Assembly (NCBI GenBank): GCA_021731445.1
Contig: JAKFXK010000045.1
Location: forward strand, 1 to 45,937
Source: Nevskiaceae bacterium
Lineage (GTDB): Bacteria > Pseudomonadota > Gammaproteobacteria > Nevskiales > Nevskiaceae
Direction of reading: 5' to 3'
DNA: 45,937 bases
Of the stretch, positions 16,600 to 26,723 are shown piece after piece. The translations under genes and the position numbers were made by a program. The notes below the pieces were generated by a model. The model saw only the letters and a program-made list of their open reading frames with translations, ran no database searches and was not told where the DNA came from. Position 1 is the first letter of the stretch; the number at the start of each line of letters is the position of its first letter.

Positions 16600-17598
16600 A
16601 TGGCCGCTGACGCCAGCTTTGAGAGCAAGCAAGACCTGCGCACCGACTGGACGAAAGCTGAAGTGGAGGCGCTGTTCGCGCTGCCCTTCAACGATCTGCT
16701 GTTTCGCGCGCACAGCCTGCACCGTTGCTACCACCAGCCCAACACGGTGCAGCTCTCCACGCTGCTGTCGATCAAGACCGGTGCCTGCCCCGAGGACTGC
16801 GCCTACTGCCCGCAGTCGGTGCGCTTCGAGACGGGCCTGAAGAAAGAGCCGCTGATGGAAGTCGATGCGGTGCTCGTCGCCGCGCAGGAGGCGAAAGACA
16901 ACGGGGCGACGCGTTTCTGCATGGGTGCGGCCTGGCGCTCGCCGAAAGACCGCGATCTGGATCGCGTCGAGGCGATGGTGCGCGGCGTCAAGGCGATGGG
17001 CCTTGAGACCTGTTTGACGCTGGGCATGTTGCAACCGGCGCAGGCAGATCGGCTCGCGGATGCCGGCCTCGACTACTACAACCACAATCTAGATACCTCG
17101 CCGGAGTATTACGGCAAGATCATCACCACCCGCACCTACGAAGACCGCCTCGACACGCTGAAGAACGTGCGCGCGGCCGGTGTGAAGGTTTGCAGCGGCG
17201 GCATCGTCGGCATGGGCGAGACCGAGACTGATCGCGCCGGCCTCTTGCACCAGCTGGCGACACTGGAAGTGCATCCGGAGAGCGTGCCGATCAATGACCT
17301 CGTGCAGGTCGGCGGCACGCCGCTCAAGGGTGTCGCGCCACTGTCGCCAATCGAGTTCGTGCGCACGATTGCGGTCGCTCGCGTGCTCATGCCCAAGTCG
17401 TACGTGCGTCTCTCCGCAGGGCGCACGACGATGAGTGACGAGACGCAGGCGCTGGCCTTCTTTGCCGGTGCGAACTCGATCTTCTATGGTGAGAAGCTGC
17501 TCACCACCTCGAATCCTCAGAATGAAAAGGATCGCGTCCTGCTGAAGCAGCTCGGCATCCGCACCGAAGGTGCTGCGCAACCCAGCCACTGCGGATAA
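16600..17598 (+). CDS. bioB: Biotin synthase
   Basis: Radical-SAM enzyme that inserts sulfur into dethiobiotin to make biotin. The 332-residue length is typical. The 4Fe-4S cluster cysteines are Cys63, Cys67 and Cys70 (CPEDCAYC); [12 protein letters not shown] and the C-terminal [26 protein letters not shown] are BioB signatures (the Arg is a ligand of the 2Fe-2S cluster). A strong AAGGGAG lies 7 bases before the ATG. It diverges from comF and is followed after 8 bases by a CHASE2 cyclase gene. bioF and bioD are separated from it by three unrelated genes; bioA, bioC and bioH are not seen. Confidence 0.97.
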   Translation: MAADASFESKQDLRTDWTKAEVEALFALPFNDLLFRAHSLHRCYHQPNTVQLSTLLSIKTGACPEDCAYCPQSVRFETGLKKEPLMEVDAVLVAAQEAKDNGATRFCMGAAWRSPKDRDLDRVEAMVRGVKAMGLETCLTLGMLQPAQADRLADAGLDYYNHNLDTSPEYYGKIITTRTYEDRLDTLKNVRAAGVKVCSGGIVGMGETETDRAGLLHQLATLEVHPESVPINDLVQVGGTPLKGVAPLSPIEFVRTIAVARVLMPKSYVRLSAGRTTMSDETQALAFFAGANSIFYGEKLLTTSNPQNEKDRVLLKQLGIRTEGAAQPSHCG

Positions 17599-17606
17599 AC
17601 GCGACG

Positions 17607-19475
17607 GTGTTGCGCTGGCTCGCCCTGCTGTTTGCCGCGCTCGCAATGCTGGAGCTGAGCGCGCTGCACGGCCTGCAAGTGCTGGACTGGCGTGTGCAGG
17701 ACGCCCTCGTGCGTCAGCACGCGAAGCAGGTCGAGCCCGATGCCGACATCGTCATCATCGACATCGATGAAGCCAGCCTTGCGCGCATGCAGGAGGTCGC
17801 CGGCAGCTGGCCTTGGCCGCGTGCCACGCATGCCGAATTGCTGACTGGCCTCGCCAGGCAAAAGCCGCGCGCGATCGTGTTCGATCTGCTGTTCAGCGAT
17901 GCCGACCGCTTTCGCCCGGAGAGTGATGTCGCCTTCATCGAGGCCCTGCGCAACACGCCCAATGTCTACCTGCCCTCGCTGCTGCTGGAGGGTGATGTGC
18001 AGCGTGGCGTGCGGCTGACTGATCTTGCCAAACCCATGCACTTGATGGCCTTGCCGCACCACAACCCGGAGGCACGCGCCCTGGTGCTGCCGCCTGCGGC
18101 CGTGCCGCCGGAGCTTTGGCATACCGGCCTGATCAATTTTCTGGAAGACGAAGATGGCATTGGCCGCCGCTATTTGATCGCCCGCACCGTGCAGGGCTGG
18201 CGCATCCCGTCGCTGCCGATGAAGCTGGTTGCCGAACTGGGCTTGCTGGCCGATAGCCCCGTCAACCTGGGTATTGATCACCACATTGATCCATCACTCA
18301 ATGCCAGCCAGTCACTATTGCTGGATTGGCGCGGTGGAGCAGGCTTCAAGCATTTCGCCTACGCCGATTTGTTCGAGGATTTCGCACGGCAGAAGCCACA
18401 ACGCGCGACGGATGAGTTCACCAACAAGATCGTCATCATCGGCACCGCCGCACCGGGCCTGAAAGACCTGCGCGCCACGCCACTCGGCAGCCTGTATCCG
18501 GGTGTGGAAATCCTCGCCACTGCCATCGACAACCTCAAGAATGGGCGTGCAATGCAGCGCGTGCCGCCGCTGGCGGTGCTCGCCCTCACGCTGCTGCTGC
18601 TCGTCACGCTCTCGGCCTTGTTCGCGGCACAGGTGCAGGCCGTGGTGATTGCAGCGGCGCTCGCGCTGGCCAGTGCCACACTGGCCGCACTGGCCTGGTG
18701 GTTGCTGACACAGGGCTGGCTGCTCGCCATCGCCACACCGCTGGTGTTCGCCTGGTTGTTCTATCTGGTCGCGGCCGTGCAGGGCTTTCTGCAGGAGCGC
18801 GCCACGCGCCGCCATGCGGTGCAATTGTTCGGGCGCTTTCTCAATCCCAACGTCGTCGCGCGCATCGTCGAGCAGGGTGCGACCATCGAATCACTCAGCG
18901 GGCAGACGCGGCAGATCAGCGTGCTGTTTTCGGATATCCGTGGCTTCACCAGCCTGTCCGAGATGCACGCCGCACAGGATGTCGTGAAGCTGCTCAACCG
19001 CTATTTCTCGCGGCAAGTCGCGGTGGTGTTCAAGCACGGCGGCACACTCGACAAGTTCATCGGCGATTGCATCATGGCCTTCTGGGGTGCGCCGCTCGAC
19101 GACCCCGATCACGCCAGACATGCCGTGGCCTGTGCGCTGGAAATGGAGAGCGTGCTGCTTGACTTCAAGCGCGAGCTGGGTGAGCAGGGCAGAGACTTCG
19201 ATGTCGGCATTGGCATCCATTCCGGCACGGCCGTGGTCGGCTTCATCGGGGCCGAGCAGAAGCTCGATTACACGGCGATTGGCGACACCGTGAATCTCGC
19301 CAGCCGCATCGAAGGCCTGACCAGGGGCATCGCCCGTATTCTGGTTTCGGCTGACACCATGCAGGCCTGCGGCACGGCCTATGATTTCCTGCCGCATGGC
19401 GCGCACTCGGCCAAGGGACGGGCACAGGCGGTGGAACTGTTCGAGCCGAAACCAAAGCTCACGCCGCGAGGCTGA
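17607..19475 (+). CDS. CHASE2-domain adenylate/guanylate cyclase
   Basis: A 622-residue class III nucleotide cyclase. A short N-terminal hydrophobic segment leads to a periplasmic CHASE2 sensor (about 25-300, with VIIDIDEASLARM and WPWPRATHAELL). Three membrane helices follow (about 315-395), then a cytosolic catalytic domain (about 430-615) with SVLFSDIRGFTSLSEMH, KFIGDCIMAFWGAP and DYTAIGDTVNLASRIEG. Both metal-binding Asp positions are present. The GTG at 17607 starts 8 bases after bioB. Signal and product (cAMP or cGMP) cannot be decided. It leads the CHASE2-SH3-M48 trio often seen together, here inserted between biotin genes. Confidence 0.9.
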   Translation: MLRWLALLFAALAMLELSALHGLQVLDWRVQDALVRQHAKQVEPDADIVIIDIDEASLARMQEVAGSWPWPRATHAELLTGLARQKPRAIVFDLLFSDADRFRPESDVAFIEALRNTPNVYLPSLLLEGDVQRGVRLTDLAKPMHLMALPHHNPEARALVLPPAAVPPELWHTGLINFLEDEDGIGRRYLIARTVQGWRIPSLPMKLVAELGLLADSPVNLGIDHHIDPSLNASQSLLLDWRGGAGFKHFAYADLFEDFARQKPQRATDEFTNKIVIIGTAAPGLKDLRATPLGSLYPGVEILATAIDNLKNGRAMQRVPPLAVLALTLLLLVTLSALFAAQVQAVVIAAALALASATLAALAWWLLTQGWLLAIATPLVFAWLFYLVAAVQGFLQERATRRHAVQLFGRFLNPNVVARIVEQGATIESLSGQTRQISVLFSDIRGFTSLSEMHAAQDVVKLLNRYFSRQVAVVFKHGGTLDKFIGDCIMAFWGAPLDDPDHARHAVACALEMESVLLDFKRELGEQGRDFDVGIGIHSGTAVVGFIGAEQKLDYTAIGDTVNLASRIEGLTRGIARILVSADTMQACGTAYDFLPHGAHSAKGRAQAVELFEPKPKLTPRG

Positions 19476-19526
19476 CCCGCCGGATTGCCTTTCGCAGTAA
19501 TGCTTCATGCAGATCAAGGAGATGAC

Positions 19527-20099
19527 ATGGTGATCGCTAGGAAAGTAGCCAGCGCCGGCACAGCCGCAGCACTTTTGCTGGTACTGGCGCTGCCAGCCGG
19601 GGCAAAAAAACCGAAACCGACCGAGCCTGCGGCCCCGGCGGCGACAGCCACGCCAGCGACGCAGGCCAGCGCCCAGGTGATCCGCGAAACACCGCTGAAA
19701 ACAGAGCCTTTCGCGGATGCCGAAACCGTCAGCGCATTGCCGGCCAACGCGATGGTGCAGATCCTCATGCGGCAAGGGGCGTGGATGCAGGTGCGTGCGG
19801 GTGAGACGGCGGGCTGGCTGCGCCTGCTGTCGCTGCGCACGGCGGCGGCATCCACGGCGACAGGTGACAGCGGGTTGACGCAGGCGATCAATGTGGCGCG
19901 CTCTGGCGCCAGCGGCAACACCGTGGCGACCGGCGTGCGGGGACTCTCCAAAGAGCAGATCGCCAATGCCGCGCCCAACACCAGCGAGTTGGCCAGGATG
20001 GGCCAGAGCGCGGCAGATGAGGCCCACGCCCGCGCCTTTGCCGCCGCCGCACCAGCGGCGAGTGTGGATGTGCCTTTTCTCGAACCGAGGGACAACTGA
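19527..20099 (+). CDS. Secreted SH3-domain protein
   Basis: A 190-residue protein with a signal peptide (ending LALPAGAKK), an Ala/Pro-rich linker (about 28-50) and a bacterial SH3-like domain at about 50-103 (VIRETPLKTEPFADAETVSALPANAMVQ is the start region, followed by GAWMQVRAGETAGWLRLLSL). The C-terminal half is Ala-rich, with RGLSKEQIANAAPNTSELARM. AAGGAG precedes the ATG at 19527. Its stop overlaps the start of the M48 protease by one base. It is probably a periplasmic partner of that protease; the role is inferred from coupling. Confidence 0.78.
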   Translation: MVIARKVASAGTAAALLLVLALPAGAKKPKPTEPAAPAATATPATQASAQVIRETPLKTEPFADAETVSALPANAMVQILMRQGAWMQVRAGETAGWLRLLSLRTAAASTATGDSGLTQAINVARSGASGNTVATGVRGLSKEQIANAAPNTSELARMGQSAADEAHARAFAAAAPAASVDVPFLEPRDN

Positions 20100-20941
20100 T
20101 GAAACGCACACTTTTTGCCGCTGCCGCACTGCTGCTCGTCAGCACTGCGCAAGCACAGTTCGATTTCACGAAGGCACTGGGCACGCTGGCCGAGAAAGCC
20201 GGCGATGCGACCAAGGTGCTGGCCGGTCGCAGCGAGGATCAGGAGCAGAAACTGGGCGCGCAATGGGCGGCGACGCTGCTGGGCGCGGCACCCCTGGTCA
20301 ACGACACTGGCTTGCAGGCCTACATCAACGAACTGGGTCTGTGGATTGCCCTGCACAGCGAGCGGCCTGGCCTGCCCTGGCGTTTCGGGGTGCTCGACTC
20401 GCCCAACATCAATGCCTTTGCGACCCCTGGCGGCTATGTGCTGGTGACGCGTGGCCTGTTGGCGCAGCTCAGCGACGAGGCAGAGCTGGCCGGTGTGCTG
20501 GCGCACGAGATTGCGCATGTGGTGAAAAAGCACCATCTCAATGCGATCCTTAAAAGCCAAGGTGCGAGCTTGGGTGCGGAGCTGTTGGGCAAGTACGCCG
20601 ACAACAAGTTGGGTGTGGGCGAAGTCACCGACAAGCTGGTTGGGGGACTCAAGGAAATCTCGCTGCGCGGCCTCGACAAGGGCGACGAGTACCAGGCCGA
20701 CCGCATGGCGCTGGTGCTGGCCGCACGCTCAGGCTACGACCCGTTTGGCCTGCCGCGCGTGCTGCAAAAGCTGGAAACCTTGAACGCCAGGGACTCGTCC
20801 ATCGCCCTCCTGTTCGAGACTCATCCCGCACCCACCGCGCGGCTGGATGCGCTCGAAACGGCGGCAGGCGACAAGCTCGATGCCTTTGCACGGCAGCCGG
20901 TGTTTGCCGAGCGATTCGCGGCGCATGTGAAGCAGCCGTGA
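20099..20941 (+). CDS. Secreted M48-family metalloprotease
   Basis: A 280-residue zinc protease with a signal peptide (cleavage near AQAQ, residue 20). The gluzincin motif HEIAH is at residues 136-140, and the third ligand Glu197 lies in GDEYQADRMAL. Lack of membrane spans makes it closer to BepA/LoiP-type periplasmic proteases than to HtpX. BepA-like enzymes handle outer-membrane protein quality control; that role is a family-based suggestion. Its stop (TGA 20939-20941) overlaps the start of bioF. Confidence 0.9.
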   Translation: MKRTLFAAAALLLVSTAQAQFDFTKALGTLAEKAGDATKVLAGRSEDQEQKLGAQWAATLLGAAPLVNDTGLQAYINELGLWIALHSERPGLPWRFGVLDSPNINAFATPGGYVLVTRGLLAQLSDEAELAGVLAHEIAHVVKKHHLNAILKSQGASLGAELLGKYADNKLGVGEVTDKLVGGLKEISLRGLDKGDEYQADRMALVLAARSGYDPFGLPRVLQKLETLNARDSSIALLFETHPAPTARLDALETAAGDKLDAFARQPVFAERFAAHVKQP

Positions 20942-22134
20942 TGGATGGCGCGGTGCCTGCCGAGCGGCCACTCGATGCGCGTCTGGGCGCGCAACTGGCC
21001 GTGCTGCGCGCCCAGGATTTGTATCGCACGCGGCGGGTCGTCGAGGGCACGCACGGCGCGCGCATCGTGGTGGATGGCCGCGCCTGTGTGAACTTTTGTA
21101 GCAACGACTATCTGGGGCTGGCAGGCGATCCGCGTATTGCCGCCGCTGCGGGCAAGGCGCTGTCGGCGGGTGTCGGCAGCGGGGCCTCGGCACTGGTCAG
21201 CGGCTACAACCGCGAGCACGCCCTGCTTGAAGAAGCGCTGGCCGCCACGGTGCAGCGCCCGCGTGCGCTGCTGTTTTCAAGCGGTTGGGCAGCCAATCTC
21301 GGCGTGCTGCGCGCCTTGCTGGGCAAGGGCGACACGCTGATCGCCGATGAACTCAACCATGCCTCGCTGATTGATGGCGGGCGGCTGGCCGGGGCCAGTT
21401 ATGTGCGGGTGGGACACGGCGATGTGCCTGGCTTTGCCGATGCGCTGGCCCTGCCAGCACAAGGCCAGCGCCTGCTCGCCACCGACAGCATCTTCAGCAT
21501 GGATGGCGATGCGGCCCCGCTGGCGGCGCTATCGGCCCTCTGCAGCCAGCATGGCGCTGCCTTGATGGTGGATGATGCTCACGGCTTTGGCGTGCTGGGC
21601 GGCGGACGTGGCGTGCTGTTCGAGACCGGCGACGCGGAGCCGCTCGCAGCCGACATCTACATGGCCGGATTCGGCAAGGCCCTCGGCACGGCGGGCGCCT
21701 TCGTCGCAGGCAGCGAGGCGCTGATCGAGTTCCTGATTCAGCGCGCGCGCACCTTCGTGTTCAGCACGGCACCGCCGCCTGCGCTGGCGGCGGCGACTCG
21801 CGCCTCGCTGGCGCTGGTCGCGGGCGCGGAGGGCGACACGCGGCGCACGCAGCTCGCGGGCCTCATCGCCCGGTTTCACAGCGGCTGTGCGCAACAGGGC
21901 ATTGCACTGTCGCCATCGAGCACGGCCATCCAACCGCTGGTACTGGGGCTGGAATCGCGCGCGCTGGCGGTATCGGGTGCGCTGTTCCAACAGGGCTATT
22001 GGGTGGCGGCGATCCGACCGCCGACGGTGCCGGCAGGCACTGCGCGATTGCGCATCACACTGACCGCTGCGCACACTTTTGCCGAGGTTGACGGCCTCAT
22101 CGCAGCGCTCAGCGCCGCCCTGAAAACCGCATGA
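20938..22134 (+). CDS. bioF: 8-amino-7-oxononanoate synthase
   Basis: PLP enzyme that condenses pimeloyl-ACP (or -CoA) with alanine in biotin synthesis. The 398-residue length is normal. The PLP lysine is Lys247 in [54 protein letters not shown] and [11 protein letters not shown] are typical of the alpha-oxoamine synthases. GTG 20938 or the next codon, ATG 20941, may start it; both overlap the M48 stop. bioD follows with a 4-base ATGA overlap. No pimelate-branch gene (bioC, bioH) is in the window. Confidence 0.94.
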   Translation: MMDGAVPAERPLDARLGAQLAVLRAQDLYRTRRVVEGTHGARIVVDGRACVNFCSNDYLGLAGDPRIAAAAGKALSAGVGSGASALVSGYNREHALLEEALAATVQRPRALLFSSGWAANLGVLRALLGKGDTLIADELNHASLIDGGRLAGASYVRVGHGDVPGFADALALPAQGQRLLATDSIFSMDGDAAPLAALSALCSQHGAALMVDDAHGFGVLGGGRGVLFETGDAEPLAADIYMAGFGKALGTAGAFVAGSEALIEFLIQRARTFVFSTAPPPALAAATRASLALVAGAEGDTRRTQLAGLIARFHSGCAQQGIALSPSSTAIQPLVLGLESRALAVSGALFQQGYWVAAIRPPTVPAGTARLRITLTAAHTFAEVDGLIAALSAALKTA

Positions 22135-22793
22135 GGCACACCCTGTTCGTCACCGGCACCGACACCGATGCGGGCAAGACGGTGGTGAGCTGTGCCCTGC
22201 TGCGCGCGCTGGCGGCACAGGGCATTGCGGCCTGTGGCTTCAAACCGGTGGCGTCGGGTGCCGAGCCGCAGGGTGCGGGCCTCGCCAGTGCCGATGCGCT
22301 GGCCCTGCGCGCGGCCTCTGCCCCCGGCGCGACGCTCGACGAGATCAACCCGATCTGTTTCGCGCCCGCCATCGCGCCGCATCTGGCGGCAGCGGCGGCG
22401 GGCCAGTCCATCGACCCCGCGCGGATGAAGCGCGCCCACGCCGTGCTCGCCGTGCGCTATCCGGTGATCGTTGCCGAAGGCGCAGGTGGCTGGCTGACGC
22501 CCCTGGGCGACAGCCTGCTGTTGGGTGACTGGGTTGCCCAACAGGGCTGGCCGGTGCTGCTGGTGGTGCGCATCCGTCTGGGCTGCCTCAACCACGCGCT
22601 GCTGACGGCGGAGGCCATCCAGTCGCGCGGCGCAAGGCTGGCAGGCTGGGTCGCCAATCTGGCGCCGCCCCCGTCCGAGCAGGCGCAGGCCATGATCAAC
22701 AGCCTGAGCGCCCGCCTAGGTGCCCCGCTGTGGACGCAGCAGGGCCTTGCAGACGCCCCGGCAGCGGCGATCCGCAGTCTGTTTGGCCGATGA
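22131..22793 (+). CDS. bioD: Dethiobiotin synthetase
   Basis: ATP-dependent carboxylation and ring closure of 7,8-diaminononanoate to dethiobiotin. The 220-residue protein has the P-loop GTDTDAGKT (residues 9-17), the substrate loop GFKPVASGAEP and EGAGGWLTPL. It overlaps bioF by ATGA, so the two are translated together. The 223 bases from here to coxB contain no clear gene. Confidence 0.94.
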   Translation: MRHTLFVTGTDTDAGKTVVSCALLRALAAQGIAACGFKPVASGAEPQGAGLASADALALRAASAPGATLDEINPICFAPAIAPHLAAAAAGQSIDPARMKRAHAVLAVRYPVIVAEGAGGWLTPLGDSLLLGDWVAQQGWPVLLVVRIRLGCLNHALLTAEAIQSRGARLAGWVANLAPPPSEQAQAMINSLSARLGAPLWTQQGLADAPAAAIRSLFGR

Positions 22794-23016
22794 AACCAGT
22801 CCCTCGCCCTTGGACGGACGCGCCCTGCTGCACTAAACTCGCGCGGCTGTGCTGTGGCTGATCTTCTGGCTCGGCTGCAAGGCGCTGCAAAGCGCATAAG
22901 TCCAACACCCAGATCATCGGCGACAGGTGTCAGACGAGGGTCGGGCACGGCAATCGGCTTCGCACCAGGGTGCGGGTCGAGAGTAAATATCGAGTTCCCA
23001 ATGGAGGTAGAGAGGC

Positions 23017-24270
23017 ATGTTCAAGTCAGGTTTGGCGGCACGCGCGGCGGCAGGGGTGACAGCGGCCTTGATCAGCGGCGCAGCGTGGGCTGAAGAGGCC
23101 CGCTCGCAATACAACCTGCCGGTGGGTGCCACCGAAATCAGCCGCGAGGTCTACTGGCTGCACAACTTCGTGCTCATCATCATGTGCGTCATCGCCGTGC
23201 TGGTGTTCGGCGCGATGTTCTATTCCATCATCGCCCACCGCCGCAGCAAGCACCCGAAACCGGCGGACTTCCACGAGTCCACCACGGTCGAAATCATCTG
23301 GACCATCATCCCGTTCTTCGTGCTCATTGGGCTGGCCATCCCCGCTGCCGGCACGCTGATCCGCATGGAAGACACCCGCGATGCGGAACTCACCGTCAAG
23401 GTCACGGGTTTCCAGTGGGGCTGGAAATACGAATACGTCGGTCACGATTACGAGTTCGTCAGCATGCTCGCCGCCGACAGCAACAAGGCGCGCCAGCTCG
23501 ACAGCGGCATCGATCCCAGGAGCGTGCCGAACTACCTCTGGGAAGTGACCAACCCGCTGGTGCTGCCGGTCGGCCAAAAGGTGCGCTTTCTGATCACCGC
23601 GCAGGATGTGATCCACGCCTGGTGGGTGTTTGACTTGGCCGTCAAGAAGGACGCGATCCCCGGCTACATCAACGAGGCCTGGACCAAGATCGATGCGCCC
23701 GGCACCTTCCGTGGCGTCTGCGCTGAACTGTGTGGCCGCGACCACGGCTTCATGCCCATCGTCGTGAAGGCCTTGCCGGAAACCGAGTTCAAGACCTGGC
23801 TGGCCCAGAAGAAGGGGGTCGATGTCGCCTCGCTCGGCAAGGCACCGCCAGTGGCTGAGGCCACGCCAGTTGCCACCACGACCTCGACAGCACCGGCGCC
23901 GACCGAAGCGGTCGCGGCTGCGGTTGAAGTGGCTGCCGCAACACCTGTGGCGGCTGCGCCTGCCAAGGCCCTGACGAAAGACGAGTTGATGGCCAGCGGC
24001 AAGAAGGTCTACGGCACCCAATGCGCCGCCTGCCACCAGCTCACGGGCCTGGGGATGCCGCCCAACTTTCCTTCACTCGTCGGCAGCAAGATCGCCACAG
24101 GCCCCGCCGCCGCGCACATTGCGCACACGCTCAAGGGCAAGGGCCTGATGCCGCCGTTTGCGAGCCTGTCCGATCTCGATATCGCGGGCGCGCTCAGCTA
24201 TCAGCGCAACAGCTGGGGCAACAAGGCCAGCGTGGTGCAGCCGTCTGAAGTCGCTGCCGCCCGCAAATAA
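23017..24270 (+). CDS. coxB: Cytochrome c oxidase subunit II with fused cytochrome c
   Basis: Accepts electrons from cytochrome c and passes them to subunit I. The 417-residue protein has a signal peptide (to about residue 25), two membrane helices (about 48-72 and 92-113), and the CuA domain with His200, Cys235, Cys239, His243 and Met246 (CAELCGRDHGFM). An Ala/Pro/Thr-rich linker (about 275-320) leads to a C-terminal class I cytochrome c with the CAACH heme site (336-340) and an axial Met in the KGLMPPF segment. The fused heme domain is as in Pseudomonas-type caa3 oxidases. AATGGAGGTAGAG precedes the ATG. First gene of the cox operon. Confidence 0.96.
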   Translation: MFKSGLAARAAAGVTAALISGAAWAEEARSQYNLPVGATEISREVYWLHNFVLIIMCVIAVLVFGAMFYSIIAHRRSKHPKPADFHESTTVEIIWTIIPFFVLIGLAIPAAGTLIRMEDTRDAELTVKVTGFQWGWKYEYVGHDYEFVSMLAADSNKARQLDSGIDPRSVPNYLWEVTNPLVLPVGQKVRFLITAQDVIHAWWVFDLAVKKDAIPGYINEAWTKIDAPGTFRGVCAELCGRDHGFMPIVVKALPETEFKTWLAQKKGVDVASLGKAPPVAEATPVATTTSTAPAPTEAVAAAVEVAAATPVAAAPAKALTKDELMASGKKVYGTQCAACHQLTGLGMPPNFPSLVGSKIATGPAAAHIAHTLKGKGLMPPFASLSDLDIAGALSYQRNSWGNKASVVQPSEVAAARK

Positions 24271-24302
24271 ATCTTTCGCATTGAGACTCTAGGAGTAACC
24301 GC

Positions 24303-25958
24303 ATGGCCACCGCACACGCGCACGACGAGCACGATCACAGCCACGATCACCACCACGGCCCCGACAAGGGGATCATGCGGTGGATCAAGACCACCAACCA
24401 CAAAGACCTTGGCACGCTGTATCTCTGCTTCAGCTTCACCATGTTCTTCATCGGTGGCCTGATGTCGCTGGTGATCCGTGCGGAGCTGTTCCAGCCCGGC
24501 CTGCAGTTCGTCGATCCTGAGTTTTTCAACTCCATGACCACGCTGCATGCGCTGGTGATGATCTTTGGCGGCGTCATGCCCGGCTTCGTCGGCCTGGCCA
24601 ACTGGATGGTGCCGATGATGATCGGCGCCGGCGATCTGGCGCTGCCGCGCGTCAACAACTGGGGCTTCTGGATTCTGCCCTTCGCCTTCGCCCTGCTGCT
24701 CTCCACCCTGTTCATGGAAGGCGGCGCACCGGCCGGCGGCTGGACCATGTACCCACCGCTGGTGCTGCAAACCGGCAACGCCTTTCCGCTCTTGATCTTC
24801 GCCATCCACCTGATGGGCATTTCGTCGATCACAGGTGCGATCAATGTCGTGGTGACGATCTTGAACATGCGCACGCCTGGCATGACGCTGCTGAAGATGC
24901 CGCTGTTCGTGTGGACCTGGCTGATCACGGCGTATCTCTTGATCGCCACCATGCCGGTGCTCGCTGGTGCGGTGACGATGCTGCTCACCGACAAGTACTT
25001 CGACACCAGCTTTTTCACCGCCTCAGGCGGCGGCGACCCGGTGATGTTCCAGCACATCTTCTGGTTCTTCGGGCATCCGGAGGTCTACATCCTGATCCTG
25101 CCGGCCTTCGGCATCGTCAGCACCATCATCCCCACCTTCGCGCGCAAGCAGCTGTTCGGCTATGACTCGATGGTCTACGCCACCGCCTCGATCGGCTTCT
25201 TGAGCTTCATCGTCTGGGCGCACCACATGTTCACCGTCGGCATGCCGCTGGCGGGCGAGCTGTTCTTCATGTTCTCCACCATGCTCATCGCCGTGCCCAC
25301 GGGCGTGAAGGTGTTCAACTGGGTGGCGACGATGTGGAAAGGCTCGATGACTTTCGAGACGCCGATGCTGTTCGCGCTCGCCTTCGTGTTCCTGTTCACG
25401 GTCGGTGGCTTCAGCGGCCTGATGCTCGCCATCACGCCGGTGGACTTCCAGTACCACGACACCTATTTCGTGGTTGCGCACTTCCACTACGTGCTGGTGC
25501 CGGGGGCGGTGTTCTCGATCCTCGCCGCCGTCTATTACTGGGTGCCGAAGTGGACCGGCGTGATGTACAGCGAGTTCTGGGGCAAGGTGCACTTCTGGCT
25601 GTCGGCCATTTTCATCAACGTCACCTTCTTCCCGCAGCACTTCCTGGGCCTCGCCGGCATGCAGCGCCGGGTGCCGGACTACAACGTGATGTTCTCCGAC
25701 TTCAACATGCTGTCGACGGTGGGCGCGTTTGTGTTCATGGCCGCGCAGTTCATCTTCATTGGCAACATGCTGTATTGCATGTTCGGCAAGCGCGGCCAGG
25801 TGCCGAACCGGGTCTGGGAAGGCGCACAGGGGCTGGAGTGGACGGTGCCTTCGCCAGCGCCCTATCACACCTTCGAGGATCCACCATTTCTGACCGACTC
25901 TGAAACCACCGTGCACTGGGATGAGGCCGATGAAACCTTGACCGGCGTCCGTCGCTGA
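24303..25958 (+). CDS. coxA: Cytochrome c oxidase subunit I
   Basis: Catalytic subunit of the heme-copper oxidase, reducing O2 and pumping protons. The 551-residue protein has about 12 membrane helices. Visible ligands and channel motifs include MTTLHALVM (heme a His), [17 protein letters not shown] (CuB His with the cross-linked Tyr), [10 protein letters not shown] (CuB His pair) and [13 protein letters not shown] (heme a3 and heme a His). The first 18 residues carry eight His, a possible metal-binding tail. An AGGAG lies upstream of the ATG. Operon member between coxB and a 41-residue ORF. Confidence 0.97.
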   Translation: MATAHAHDEHDHSHDHHHGPDKGIMRWIKTTNHKDLGTLYLCFSFTMFFIGGLMSLVIRAELFQPGLQFVDPEFFNSMTTLHALVMIFGGVMPGFVGLANWMVPMMIGAGDLALPRVNNWGFWILPFAFALLLSTLFMEGGAPAGGWTMYPPLVLQTGNAFPLLIFAIHLMGISSITGAINVVVTILNMRTPGMTLLKMPLFVWTWLITAYLLIATMPVLAGAVTMLLTDKYFDTSFFTASGGGDPVMFQHIFWFFGHPEVYILILPAFGIVSTIIPTFARKQLFGYDSMVYATASIGFLSFIVWAHHMFTVGMPLAGELFFMFSTMLIAVPTGVKVFNWVATMWKGSMTFETPMLFALAFVFLFTVGGFSGLMLAITPVDFQYHDTYFVVAHFHYVLVPGAVFSILAAVYYWVPKWTGVMYSEFWGKVHFWLSAIFINVTFFPQHFLGLAGMQRRVPDYNVMFSDFNMLSTVGAFVFMAAQFIFIGNMLYCMFGKRGQVPNRVWEGAQGLEWTVPSPAPYHTFEDPPFLTDSETTVHWDEADETLTGVRR

Positions 25959-25981
25959 GCGACCAAGCCAAAGGCCTGCAG

Positions 25982-26107
25982 ATGCCCAATCAACAAAGCC
26001 CGCAAGACGTGCAGCGCGCGCGACGCAATCGTGTGCTGGCCTGGCTGCATGTCGGCCTGGTAGTTGCGGTGCTTGCAGGCTTTGTGCTGAACACGGTCAT
26101 CAAATGA
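25982..26107 (+). CDS. 41-residue single-span membrane protein in cox operon
   Basis: Translates to 41 residues: a charged N-terminus (SPQDVQRARRNR) and one membrane helix (VLAWLHVGLVVAVLAGFVL) ending NTVIK. Its TGA overlaps the ATG of ctaG by 4 bases (ATGA), which supports real translation. The form resembles the small cytochrome-oxidase assembly proteins annotated between coxA and ctaG in other proteobacteria. The exact function is unproven. Confidence 0.72.
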   Translation: MPNQQSPQDVQRARRNRVLAWLHVGLVVAVLAGFVLNTVIK

Positions 26108-26694
26108 GCGACAACGATCCGGCCGTGCAAAGCCCCAATACGGCACGCAAGCGCAGCCTGTTGGAGATGTCGGTTTTCACGCTGGCCATGTTCGGCTTCG
26201 GCTTTGCCTTTGCGCCGCTCTACAGCGCGCTGTGCGACCTGACCGGCCTCAACGGCCGCTCGGACGGCATGCTGGTGGCGGCAACGGTGACGGCCGTGCC
26301 GGACTTGAGCCGCACGGTGAAGGTGCAGTTGCTCACCGTCGTCAACGGCGGCCGTGACTGGCAGTTTCGCCCTGAAGTCTCCGAGATCAGCGTGCATCCG
26401 GGCGAGTTCACAACGGTCAATTTCGTCGCCGAGAACCTGCTCGATCAGGATGTGGTGGGGCAGGCGGTGCCCGCAGTGACGCCCGGCAAGGCCGCCCGGC
26501 ATGTGAAGAAAACCGAGTGCTTCTGCTTCACCCAGCAGCCGTTCAAGGCGCGCGAGAAAAAGATCATGCCGGTGCGGCTGATGCTCGACCCTGAGCTACC
26601 GAAGGATCTCACCACGGTCACGCTGTCGTACACCTTCTTCGATGTCACCGAACTTGCGGCGCAGTCCACCCCGCCCGCAGGCTCGCTAAACTAG
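26104..26694 (+). CDS. ctaG: Cytochrome c oxidase assembly protein CtaG/Cox11
   Basis: Delivers copper to the CuB site of subunit I. The 196-residue protein has one N-terminal membrane helix (about 18-38), then FAPLYSALCDLTGLNGR and the periplasmic immunoglobulin-like domain with the copper-binding CFCFTQQPF motif and KIMPVRLMLDPELP. The complete family layout is present. It is translationally coupled to the 41-residue ORF and lies 29 bases before coxC. Confidence 0.95.
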   Translation: MSDNDPAVQSPNTARKRSLLEMSVFTLAMFGFGFAFAPLYSALCDLTGLNGRSDGMLVAATVTAVPDLSRTVKVQLLTVVNGGRDWQFRPEVSEISVHPGEFTTVNFVAENLLDQDVVGQAVPAVTPGKAARHVKKTECFCFTQQPFKAREKKIMPVRLMLDPELPKDLTTVTLSYTFFDVTELAAQSTPPAGSLN

Positions 26695-26723
26695 GCCGCA
26701 GATTCGTTTTTAAGGGAACCCAC

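Noticed and set aside
22794-23016. Very short ORF encoding VLWLIFWLGCKALQSA before coxB
   Set aside because: Only 16 codons with no ribosome site or overlap with a neighbour; nothing supports translation.
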